64,000 nt of DNA, from the NCBI GenBank assembly GCA_934394855.1, contig CAKRRH010000004.1, positions 42,028 through 106,027 of the forward strand, in the 5' to 3' direction. Shown here in pieces: positions 44,593-52,230 of this stretch. Origin of the DNA: an uncultured Eubacteriales bacterium (lineage in GTDB: Bacteria; Bacillota; Clostridia; Oscillospirales; Acutalibacteraceae). The position numbers were made by a program, and so were the translations under genes. Numbering within the stretch: the stretch's first letter is position 1; each line of letters starts with the position of its first letter. Below the pieces are notes generated by a model, which saw only the letters and a program-made list of their open reading frames with translations, searched no databases and was not told the DNA's origin.

Positions 44593-44832
44593 ATGAGAGT
44601 AACAGTATGTATCGGAAGTTCATGTCACTTGAAAGGCTCACGTCAGATTGTTGAACAGTTGCAGCGTCTTATTGATGAAAATAACCTCAAGGAAAAGGTT
44701 GAACTTGCAGGCACGTTTTGCATGGGCGAATGTCAGCAGGGAGTCAATGTTACGGTTGACGGAACAAGATATTCCGTGTCCCCCGACACCGTCGATGATT
44801 TTTTTGAAAAATACATAAAATCGGCTTGCTAA
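44593..44832 (+). CDS. Small [2Fe-2S] ferredoxin (thioredoxin-fold)
   Basis: A 79-residue electron carrier of the NuoE/HydC-like [2Fe-2S] type. The four cluster Cys are in CIGSSCHLKGS (Cys6, Cys11) and FCMGECQQG (about Cys43, Cys47). Such small ferredoxins commonly precede sensory-hydrogenase gene sets in Clostridia. A strong terminator separates it from the next gene, so it may be more abundant than the hydrogenase. Likely exchanges electrons with the sensory or catalytic hydrogenase; this is inference. Confidence 0.88.
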   Translation: MRVTVCIGSSCHLKGSRQIVEQLQRLIDENNLKEKVELAGTFCMGECQQGVNVTVDGTRYSVSPDTVDDFFEKYIKSAC

Positions 44833-44846
44833 GTCAAATTTGTTAT

Positions 44847-44876
44847 GCGCATTTTTAGACCAAAATGCGCTTTTTT
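44847..44876 (+). terminator. Terminator after the [2Fe-2S] ferredoxin gene
   Basis: A 9-bp GC/AT stem (44847-44855 with 44862-44870) followed by six T. Read-through or a separate promoter must serve the hydrogenase genes that follow. Confidence 0.85.
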
Positions 44877-44928
44877 GGCATTTTGAAAGGTATAATTTCA
44901 TCGTATATTTTAAAGGAGAATTGTGATA

Positions 44929-46599
44929 ATGGCGGAGTTTCTGAAGCTGAAAAAATCCAACTGCAAAAACTGCTACAAGTGCATACGCCACTGTCCCGTG
45001 AAATCGATTCGATTTTCGGGAAACCAGGCGAATATTGTCGGCAACGAGTGCATTTTGTGCGGAAGCTGTTTTGTTGTCTGTCCGCAAAATGCAAAGGAGA
45101 TCGCAGACGCAACCGAGGTTGTAAAGGTAATGTTGCAGGGCGATCAACCGGTAGTTGCAAGCATTGCGCCGTCATTTGTCGCAAATTATGACGGGATCGG
45201 AATAAAATCGGTCGAAAACGCGCTCAAACAGCTCGGTTTTTATGCCGCAGAGGAAACGGCAATCGGCGCAACGATCGTCAAAACGGAATATGAAAAAATG
45301 TTAAAAGAAAATCACCCCGACATCCTGATTTCATCATGTTGTCATTCGGTGAACCTTTTGATACAAAAATATTTTCCCTCAGAGCTTAAATATTTGGCGG
45401 ACATTCTTTCGCCGATGCAAGCCCACAGCCGCGACATCAAGCGCCGAATTCCGGACGCAAAGGTCGTGTTCATCGGTCCGTGCATATCGAAAAAGGACGA
45501 GGCGGATCATTATGGCATAACCGACGCCGTAATGACCTTTGAGGAGCTCACCCGATGGCTTGAAGAGGAAAACATTACACTTGAAAAGGAAATCGACAGC
45601 GAAGAAAAAAGCAAAGCGCGAATTTTCCCGACAACCGGCGGCGTTTTGAAGTCGATGAACTGCGACATGGCGGATTATACATACATCGCGGTTGACGGCG
45701 TTGAAAACTGCATGGCGGCATTGCGCGACATCGAAAACGGCGGACTCAAAAATTGCTTCATTGAGATGTCGGCGTGTTCGGGCAGCTGCATCGGCGGTCC
45801 GGTAATGGAAAAATTCCACCGTTCCCCGATTCGTGATTATAAACGGGTCGCTTCCTATGCGGGCAATCAGGATTTTGATGTTGAAATGCCCGATGATTCA
45901 ACGCTCAAAAAGACATTTGAGTTCATTGAGAAAAAACTGAAGATGCCGTCTGAAACCGAGATAATGGCAATCCTTAGGCAGATGGGAAAAATGAAGCCGT
46001 CGCAGGAGCTCAACTGCGGTTCATGCGGCTATAATACCTGCCGTGAAAAGGCGATCGCCGTCTATCAGGGCAAGGCGGATCTTACAATGTGTATGCCGTT
46101 TTTGAAGGACAAAGCCGAGAGCTTTTCCGACAATATCATTTACAACACGCCAAACGGCATATTGATTTTGAACGAGGACCTTGAGGTTCAGCAGCTTAAT
46201 AAAGCGGCGCAACGAATCATGAACATTCGCACACCGTCGGATGTTATCGGTGAACAGGTCATCAGAATCATGGATCCAAAGGATTTTATGGACGCTAAAA
46301 ACGGTGCTAAAATCACAAACAAGCGAGTTTATCTTGCTGAATATAAACGATATATCGAAGAAACGATTGTCTATGACGCCGAGTTCCGCAGCCTGATGTG
46401 CATTATGCGTGACATCACCGAGGACGAGGCGGCAAGAGAACGCAAAGAGCAAATTTCCGCTCAGACGATCGATATTGCAGACAAGGTAGTCGACAAGCAG
46501 ATGAGAATTGTCCAGGAAATTGCCTCATTGCTTGGCGAAACGACCGCAGAAACCAAAATCGCACTTACCAAACTCAAGGAGTCGATAAAGGATGAATGA
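44929..46599 (+). CDS. Sensory [FeFe] hydrogenase with PAS domain (HydS, group C type)
   Basis: A 556-residue putative hydrogen or redox sensor. Two [4Fe-4S] motifs (CKNCYKCIRHCP, CILCGSCFVVCP) lead into an H-cluster domain with altered signatures: SSCCHSVN, GPCISKKDE and EMSACSGSCIGGP, where catalytic enzymes have TSCCPxW, MPCxxKKxE and ExMACxGGC. A further four-Cys cluster domain (NCGSCGYNTC) and a PAS domain (about 410-510) follow, then a C-terminal coiled segment. This architecture is the HydS class described in Ruminococcus and other Clostridia. ATG 44929 is preferred over GTG 44923 by spacing to GGAGA. It overlaps the next gene by 8 bases. Confidence 0.9.
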   Translation: MAEFLKLKKSNCKNCYKCIRHCPVKSIRFSGNQANIVGNECILCGSCFVVCPQNAKEIADATEVVKVMLQGDQPVVASIAPSFVANYDGIGIKSVENALKQLGFYAAEETAIGATIVKTEYEKMLKENHPDILISSCCHSVNLLIQKYFPSELKYLADILSPMQAHSRDIKRRIPDAKVVFIGPCISKKDEADHYGITDAVMTFEELTRWLEEENITLEKEIDSEEKSKARIFPTTGGVLKSMNCDMADYTYIAVDGVENCMAALRDIENGGLKNCFIEMSACSGSCIGGPVMEKFHRSPIRDYKRVASYAGNQDFDVEMPDDSTLKKTFEFIEKKLKMPSETEIMAILRQMGKMKPSQELNCGSCGYNTCREKAIAVYQGKADLTMCMPFLKDKAESFSDNIIYNTPNGILILNEDLEVQQLNKAAQRIMNIRTPSDVIGEQVIRIMDPKDFMDAKNGAKITNKRVYLAEYKRYIEETIVYDAEFRSLMCIMRDITEDEAARERKEQISAQTIDIADKVVDKQMRIVQEIASLLGETTAETKIALTKLKESIKDE

Positions 46600-47764
46600 T
46601 CTGTGTGCCGACATTGGCTATACAAGCGTAAATAAACACGGCGAACAGCTTTGCGGCGACACGATGAACATTGTTGAGGGCGGGGACGGTTCGACAATAA
46701 TCGTGCTTGCCGACGGAATGGGCAGCGGCGTCAAAGCAAGCATTCTATCAACGCTCACCTCGAAAATCATATCTACAATGATGTCGCAGGGAATGGACAT
46801 TAACAGCTGCGTTGAAACGATTGCGGCAACCCTGCCGATTTGCAAAGAGCGAAATGTTGCTTATTCCACATTTACGATAATCAAGCTTGTGGACAATGAT
46901 TTCGCTGAGATAATTCAATATGATAATCCGCTCGTGATCCTGCTTCGTAACGGAGAGTCGGTCGAATATCCAAAAACGGAAATGACGATCGACGGCAAAT
47001 CGATCTATTCATCACGAATCAAGCTGTGTGAAAACGATATTTTCATCGCAATGAGCGACGGTGCGATCCATGCCGGAATCGGAACATCGCTCAATTTCGG
47101 CTGGGAGCGTGAGCAGATCGCCGATTATATGCTGACATTCTATGATGTCGGGTTTACCGCAAAAACGCTCACCACGATTTTGCTTGACGAGTGCGTGCGG
47201 CTCTATGGCGGCGAGCCTGCCGATGACACAACCGTCTGCACGGTCAGAATTCGCAAGCGTGAACCGATGAATCTGATAATCGGACCGCCTGCGGACAGAA
47301 ACGACTGCAACAAAATGATGTCGCTGTTTTTCTCAAAAGAAGGCAAGCACATTGTCTGCGGCGGCACAACTTCGACCATTGCGGCGCAGTTTTTGCATAA
47401 ACGGCTGATTCCGAAGCTTGATTTTGTCGACCCCGACATACCGCCGACCGCCGAGATCGATGGGGTTGACCTTGTGACAGAGGGCGTAATTACAATCAAC
47501 CGTGTTTTGGAATATGCAAAGGATTTTTTAGGCGAAAATAAAAATTATCAGAAATGGTCAGAGGGTCGTGACGGTGCTTCCTTGATTGCAAGACTGTTGT
47601 TTGAAGAAGCCACCGACATCAATTTCTTCGTCGGAAGAGCGGTCAATCCGGCTCATCAAAACCCCAATCTGCCGATAAATTTCAACATAAAAATGCGGCT
47701 TGTTGACGAGCTGACCGAATGTTTGAAAAAAATGGGCAAGCAAATCAAAGTCAGCTATTTTTAA
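46592..47764 (+). CDS. SpoIIE-like PP2C serine phosphatase
   Basis: A 390-residue protein. The first half (about 1-220) is a PP2C/SpoIIE domain, with metal-binding Asp in VLADGMGSGVKAS, FIAMSDGAIHAG and DDTTVCTVRI. The second half (about 225-390) is an uncharacterised domain with DRNDCNKMMSLFF and GGTTSTIAAQFL. Its start lies inside the end of the HydS-type gene, so the two are tightly coupled. The PAS-bearing hydrogenase is expected to sense hydrogen or redox state and control this phosphatase, which would act on a protein regulator not found here. Confidence 0.88.
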   Translation: MNDLCADIGYTSVNKHGEQLCGDTMNIVEGGDGSTIIVLADGMGSGVKASILSTLTSKIISTMMSQGMDINSCVETIAATLPICKERNVAYSTFTIIKLVDNDFAEIIQYDNPLVILLRNGESVEYPKTEMTIDGKSIYSSRIKLCENDIFIAMSDGAIHAGIGTSLNFGWEREQIADYMLTFYDVGFTAKTLTTILLDECVRLYGGEPADDTTVCTVRIRKREPMNLIIGPPADRNDCNKMMSLFFSKEGKHIVCGGTTSTIAAQFLHKRLIPKLDFVDPDIPPTAEIDGVDLVTEGVITINRVLEYAKDFLGENKNYQKWSEGRDGASLIARLLFEEATDINFFVGRAVNPAHQNPNLPINFNIKMRLVDELTECLKKMGKQIKVSYF

Positions 47765-47837
47765 TTTCAGTCAATTTGAAAAAATACATTCAAAACTCAA
47801 ACCTAATTCAAAAACATTTGAGGGAAAGGACAGTACA

Positions 47838-49265
47838 ATGAGAAAGTTTGATACCCAGGTTCAATATTTAAAATATAAGGTTCTCAGAGAGGTTGCAAGA
47901 CAAGCGTTCAAGGGAAAATTACTTGAAACAATCACCGACATTCCGAAAATGATTGTTCCCGGAAAAGTGCCGACGATGCGCTGCTGCGTATATAAAGAAC
48001 GAGCCATTGTTCAGGAGCGAATCAAGCTTGCAATGGGCGGCGACTCAAACAATCCGAATATCGTCGAATGTATCAGCATTGCCTGCGACGAATGTCCTGT
48101 CGGCGGCTATGAGGTTACAAATGCCTGTCGCGGATGCATTGCTCACCGCTGCCAAGACGCTTGCAAACGAGGCGCAATATATTTTGACCACACCCAAAAA
48201 GCGCATATCGACAAGTCGAAATGCGTTGAATGCGGAATGTGCGCAAAAGTCTGTCCATATTCCGCAATCGCAAATAATAAGCGCCCGTGCGAGCGCGCCT
48301 GCAAGGTAAAGGCAATTTCGATGGACGAGTCAAAAGCGGCGGCAATCGATAACAGCAAATGCATTTCATGCGGCGCTTGCGTTTATCAATGTCCGTTTGG
48401 CGCAATAATGGATAAATCGTTCATTCTGAATGTTATTGATTTGATTCAAAAGAGTGAAAATAATACAAAATATAAATTATATGCGGTGGTTGCGCCGTCA
48501 ATTTCGAGCCAGTTTACATATGCAAAGCTCGGTCAAGTTATTTCGGGAATCAAACAGCTCGGATTCCATGCGGTAGTCGAAGCGGCGCTCGGTGCGGACA
48601 TGGTTGCCTATGCCGAGTCAAAGGAGCTTACCGAAAAGGGCTTTTTGACAAGCAGCTGCTGTCCGGCGTTTGTCGATTATGTTCATAAAAACTTCCCGGC
48701 ACTTATCGATAACATATCTCATAATCTGTCGCCTGCGGCAACGATTGCAAAATATATCAAGGAAACCACACCCGACGCAAAAATTGTATTCATCGGACCG
48801 TGTACTGCAAAGAAAGCGGAATATTCAAAGGAAGAGCTCAGACAATATATTGATTCTACGATCACCTTTGAGGAGCTTCAGGCGCTGCTCGACGGCAAGG
48901 ACATCGACATCACAACGCTTGACGAAGATGTGCTTGACAATGCGTCATATTACGGACGGATTTTTGCACGAAGCGGCGGATTGTCCGACGCAGTAGCTCA
49001 GGCGCTAAAAGAACAGGAGCTTGACAAGGACTTTGAGCTGAAAGCGGTCGCTTGCGACGGAATCGAGCAATGCAGAATGGCGCTGCTCAAAGCCTCGAAA
49101 AATGTTTTGCAGGGCAATTTCATCGAAGGCATGGCTTGCGTCGGCGGATGTATCGGCGGTGCGGGTTGCTTAACTCACGGCGAAAAGAACAAGACGGAAG
49201 TCGATAAATATGGCAACGAGGCAATGGAAAAAACGATCACAGACGCACTAAGCCAGTTAAAATAA
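47838..49265 (+). CDS. Monomeric [FeFe] hydrogenase (group B-like)
   Basis: A 475-residue hydrogenase. An N-terminal region with CDECPVGGYEVTNACRGC and two ferredoxin motifs (CVECGMCAKVCP, CISCGACVYQCP) precedes the H-cluster domain with TSSCCPAFVDYV, GPCTAKKAEY and EGMACVGGCIGGAG. The Met of MPC is replaced by Gly and the Trp of TSCCPxW by Phe, as in group B enzymes such as the third hydrogenase of Clostridium pasteurianum. It likely interconverts protons and H2 with ferredoxin. It is the last gene of the HydS-phosphatase-hydrogenase operon and is followed by a terminator. Confidence 0.92.
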   Translation: MRKFDTQVQYLKYKVLREVARQAFKGKLLETITDIPKMIVPGKVPTMRCCVYKERAIVQERIKLAMGGDSNNPNIVECISIACDECPVGGYEVTNACRGCIAHRCQDACKRGAIYFDHTQKAHIDKSKCVECGMCAKVCPYSAIANNKRPCERACKVKAISMDESKAAAIDNSKCISCGACVYQCPFGAIMDKSFILNVIDLIQKSENNTKYKLYAVVAPSISSQFTYAKLGQVISGIKQLGFHAVVEAALGADMVAYAESKELTEKGFLTSSCCPAFVDYVHKNFPALIDNISHNLSPAATIAKYIKETTPDAKIVFIGPCTAKKAEYSKEELRQYIDSTITFEELQALLDGKDIDITTLDEDVLDNASYYGRIFARSGGLSDAVAQALKEQELDKDFELKAVACDGIEQCRMALLKASKNVLQGNFIEGMACVGGCIGGAGCLTHGEKNKTEVDKYGNEAMEKTITDALSQLK

Positions 49266-49281
49266 TCGGAAATCCAATGAA

Positions 49282-49316
49282 AATGGCGGTATTTATTACC
49301 GTCATTTTTTCTTTTT
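49282..49316 (+). terminator. Terminator of the hydrogenase operon
   Basis: A 10-bp stem (49282-49291 with 49297-49306, one G-U) and a T-rich tail. Confidence 0.85.
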
Positions 49317-49317
49317 G

Positions 49318-49346
49318 TTGAATTATTATGTGTTTTTTGATATAAT
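49318..49346 (+). promoter_or_regulatory. Promoter of the YihY-type gene
   Basis: TTGAAT (49318-49323), exactly 17 bases, TATAAT (49341-49346), 29 bases before the ATG at 49375. Confidence 0.75.
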
Positions 49347-49374
49347 AATAAACTACGGAAAGGAGACGGAAAAA

Positions 49375-50310
49375 ATGAAAAAAGCCCCGATTGAGTCGGT
49401 CAATAAAAAGCTTGAAACTCATATATCGCTTAAAAAAATCGTTGATTTTTTTGTTGATTACGGCAAGAAGATCACCTCAAACCATGTGTTTGCATATTCC
49501 GCTCAAAGCTCATTTTTCATCGTAATCTCCATGGTCCCGTTCATAATGCTGTTGTTTTCGATCTTTCGGCTGTTCATTCCGCTTGACAAGAGTGTGCTTG
49601 TCAACATGATCGAAACGGTGATTCCGAAAACGATTCAGGATTTTTGTCTGTCGCTGGTTGACGAATTATATTCCAAAGTCAGCGTGTCGGTTGTGTCAAT
49701 CACCACGATTGCGCTTTTGTGGTCAGCTTCAAAGGGCGTAAAATCAATCGTAACCGGACTTCAAAATGTCTATGGAATCACAAAACCGACCGATTTTATC
49801 ATGAACATCGTCTTTTCCCTGCTCTACACCCTGATTTTCATTGTGGTAATTTTGCTGACGGTGGTCGTTTTGATTTTCGGTCGCTGGCTGAATGCTCTGA
49901 TATTCGGCGATTTGCCTGTCATTCAAGAAATAATCGACCAAATCCTCGGTTTTCGAAACATATTGTTTGCCGTGCCGCTGACCGTCTTTTTTGCATTATC
50001 CTATAAATTCTTGGCAAAAAACGACATTCCGCTTAAAAAGCATTTTTACGGAGCATTCATTGCGGCGCTCGGTTGGATGGTATTTTCATATTTCTATTCG
50101 CTCTATATTGACAATTTTGCACGGTTTTCCTACATCTACGGAAGCCTTACCGCAATCATTCTTTTGATGCTGTGGCTGTATATTTGTATGTCAATGTTTC
50201 TGATGGGTGCACAGGCGAATGTTGTGTTTTATGAAAAAGGCTGGTCTTTGGGCAGTCTTGCAAGATATATAAGGAAAAAGATAAAATCAAAACGAGGTAA
50301 GAACAAATGA
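49375..50310 (+). CDS. YihY/BrkB-family membrane protein
   Basis: A 311-residue protein with six predicted membrane helices (starting near residue 45, with long hydrophobic stretches up to 285) and a basic C-terminal tail (RKKIKSKRGKNK). Motifs typical of the family are FAYSAQSSFFIVISMVPF and the AxxWSASKGVKSIVTGLQNVYG block. ATG 49375 follows GAAAGGAGA; the upstream in-frame TTG is inside the promoter. Once annotated as RNase BN, the family is now regarded as membrane proteins of unclear role. It overlaps trmB by 4 bases. Confidence 0.9.
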   Translation: MKKAPIESVNKKLETHISLKKIVDFFVDYGKKITSNHVFAYSAQSSFFIVISMVPFIMLLFSIFRLFIPLDKSVLVNMIETVIPKTIQDFCLSLVDELYSKVSVSVVSITTIALLWSASKGVKSIVTGLQNVYGITKPTDFIMNIVFSLLYTLIFIVVILLTVVVLIFGRWLNALIFGDLPVIQEIIDQILGFRNILFAVPLTVFFALSYKFLAKNDIPLKKHFYGAFIAALGWMVFSYFYSLYIDNFARFSYIYGSLTAIILLMLWLYICMSMFLMGAQANVVFYEKGWSLGSLARYIRKKIKSKRGKNK

Positions 50311-50981
50311 GAATGAGGCGGCTTAAAAAATTCGACGAACGAAAGGTGAAGGTGTCGGATATTATGTTAAAGCTCGACATCGGCGAAAACAGACGGTTTG
50401 ACATTGAGGTTGAACCCGAATATATCGATTTTGCAAAGCTTTTCGGGAATAATAATCCGCTATATCTGGAGGTCGGCTGCGGAATGGGCGGATTTGCGGT
50501 CGAATTTGCAAAGCAGCACCCCGACATCAATCTCATTGCGGTTGAGATAAATGAAAATGTGATCATCAAAGCGGCTGAAAAAACGCTTGATGAGGGAATT
50601 TACAACATTCGGTTTTTGTGCGTGAGCGCAAATTATCTTGACAGATACATTCGCCCTGATTCGATTGACGAAATGTTCCTCAATTTCTCATGCCCCTATC
50701 CGAAAAATCGGTATGAATCGCATCGCCTCACAAGCCCCGTGTTTTTGGAAATATATAAACGCCTGCTTAAAAAAGGCGCTGTGATTTGCCAAAAAACCGA
50801 TAATATGCACTTTTTTGAATATTCGATCGAGCAATTTTCAAAAGCAAACTTCACCCTTTCGAACATATCGCTTGATTTGCACAATTCCGATTTTGAAGGC
50901 AACATTGTAACGGAATATGAATCAAAATTCATCTCGCAGGGCTTGCCGATATATCGTCTTGAAGCAACAAATAATAAATAA
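50307..50981 (+). CDS. trmB: tRNA (guanine-N7-)-methyltransferase
   Basis: A 224-residue SAM-dependent enzyme that makes m7G46 in tRNA. The SAM motif is LEVGCGMGGFAVEFA (about 52-66), and the C-terminal KTDNMHFFEYSIEQF is conserved. The catalytic/tRNA motif that normally reads FSDPWPKxRHxKRRL is here FSCPYPKNRYESHRL, so the conserved Asp is Cys and several basic residues are altered. ATGA overlap with the YihY gene indicates coupling. Identity is sure; full activity less so. Confidence 0.9.
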   Translation: MRMRRLKKFDERKVKVSDIMLKLDIGENRRFDIEVEPEYIDFAKLFGNNNPLYLEVGCGMGGFAVEFAKQHPDINLIAVEINENVIIKAAEKTLDEGIYNIRFLCVSANYLDRYIRPDSIDEMFLNFSCPYPKNRYESHRLTSPVFLEIYKRLLKKGAVICQKTDNMHFFEYSIEQFSKANFTLSNISLDLHNSDFEGNIVTEYESKFISQGLPIYRLEATNNK

Positions 50982-50991
50982 ACAAAAAAAT

Positions 50992-51040
50992 AAACGGTCA
51001 CGAGCCGGGGCATATAAATTGCGCAGATTCGTGACCGTTT
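50992..51040. terminator. Bidirectional terminator between trmB and the peptidase gene
   Basis: A perfect 12-bp stem (50992-51003 with 51029-51040) flanked by T runs on both strands, between convergent genes. Confidence 0.85.
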
Positions 51041-51043
51041 TTA

Positions 51044-51577
51044 TTATTTTTTCAAAAGCGCAGCTCGCTCCTTGTAATCGGGCATATATTTTTCAATCAG
51101 CCTGTAAAACGAAGCCGAATGGTTGTGGTGCTTAATGTGTGCAAGCTCATGAACCACAACATAATCAATCGCCGATTTCGGATATTGCATGAGATAGAGC
51201 GAAAAACAAAGCCCGTTTTTGCCGCTGCAGCTGCCGAATCTCGTTTTAGCCGAGGTTATTTTGACAGATGTCGGGTGAAGATTCATGATTTCGGAATAAT
51301 GCAAAACCCGCTTTGGAATATATTCCTTTGCCGCCGCTTTCAGCCTCATTATTTCATAATCATCAAGCTCGGGGTGATTTTCGCATCTCTTTGACTGCAA
51401 CTCGATTTTATCCTTGATCCATTTTGAATGCTTAATTATCACTTTTTCAATCTCATCATCACGCATTTTCATCGGAGCTCTGATAATTACCTGACACGCC
51501 CGTGTTACCTGAATCCCGATAGTTTTTCGCCGAGAATGAACTATTGAATATTCAAAATCGATTTCGGAGTTGTTCAT
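51044..51577 (-). CDS. YgjP-like zinc metallopeptidase (DUF45/SprT-like)
   Basis: A 177-residue predicted metallopeptidase. The zinc motif HELAH is at residues 143-147, followed by HHNHSASFY with further His ligands; TRFGSCSGK (about 112-120) is the family signature preceding the active-site helix. No signal peptide is present, so it acts in the cytoplasm. Physiological role is not known for this family. It lies directly downstream of queT on the same strand. Confidence 0.88.
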   Translation of the reverse strand: MNNSEIDFEYSIVHSRRKTIGIQVTRACQVIIRAPMKMRDDEIEKVIIKHSKWIKDKIELQSKRCENHPELDDYEIMRLKAAAKEYIPKRVLHYSEIMNLHPTSVKITSAKTRFGSCSGKNGLCFSLYLMQYPKSAIDYVVVHELAHIKHHNHSASFYRLIEKYMPDYKERAALLKK

Positions 51578-51595
51578 AATAAATATCCTTTGGTT

Positions 51596-52114
51596 TTATG
51601 CTTCAAACCGTTCAAAGATTTTTGTCTTTTTAAGCAGGAAAAACAGCGGAATTCCGAGTACGAATACAACGACCGCCTCGCCGAGTCCGACCGAAAACAT
51701 ACCGAACAGGAATGAATATTCCGCAGGGAGAACCATGCAAAGCTCTCCGCCGATTATCAATGCATTAAAAATGACAGGCGGGAAAAATGAGATCAGCGGC
51801 AGTTGCTTTATTTTGATGTTTTTCATCGCATAGGTGCAAATTGCCGCCAAAAGCGTTGCCGCCGAGCCTATCAATACATCCCAAACGCCTGCGACATTCG
51901 CACCGGTCATGGTTCCGACGAAGTTGCTGATGATACAGCCGATCGTCAGCCCCGGAATAGCCGCAGGGGTGAACAGCGGCAAAATTGTGAGTGCTTCGCT
52001 GACTCTGAACTGAAAAATGCCGAACGAAATCGGGGCAAGCGCCAGCGTCAGGGCAGCATAAAAAGCGCCTATTACAGCGCTTTCTACTATGTACTTTGTT
52101 GATTTGTTTTTCAT
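51596..52114 (-). CDS. queT: Queuosine-precursor transporter QueT
   Basis: A 172-residue membrane protein with five to six helices, the S-component of an ECF-type importer for queuosine precursors. Typical stretches are AVIGAFYAALTLALAPISFG near the N-terminus, FRVSEALTILPLFTPAAIPGL and GCIISNF. A class I preQ1 riboswitch lies directly over its ribosome binding site, which supports the substrate assignment. The shared ECF energising module is not in the window. Confidence 0.93.
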   Translation of the reverse strand: MKNKSTKYIVESAVIGAFYAALTLALAPISFGIFQFRVSEALTILPLFTPAAIPGLTIGCIISNFVGTMTGANVAGVWDVLIGSAATLLAAICTYAMKNIKIKQLPLISFFPPVIFNALIIGGELCMVLPAEYSFLFGMFSVGLGEAVVVFVLGIPLFFLLKKTKIFERFEA

Positions 52115-52125
52115 GATAATTTTTG

Positions 52126-52167
52126 TCCTTTCTTGTTTTATTTATAGTCAGGTAATTGCGACTGACT
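52126..52167 (-). promoter_or_regulatory. preQ1 class I riboswitch controlling queT
   Basis: On the minus strand a 6-bp stem AGTCAG/CTGACT (52167-52162 with 52151-52146) closes the loop TCGCAATTAC, followed by the A-rich tail ATAAATAAAACAAG and the Shine-Dalgarno AAAGGA. The loop and tail closely resemble the well-studied Thermoanaerobacter tengcongensis preQ1-I aptamer (loop TCGCAGTAACC, tail with AACAAAACAAGG). The tail runs into the ribosome binding site, so ligand binding should block translation. A second stem (52168-52175 with 52179-52186) stacks just 5' of it. Confidence 0.85.
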
Positions 52168-52230
52168 CCAAAGAAGCCTTCTTTGGAACGGGCGTAATTA
52201 AATTGTAGGTAAATTTATATAAATATTGAG

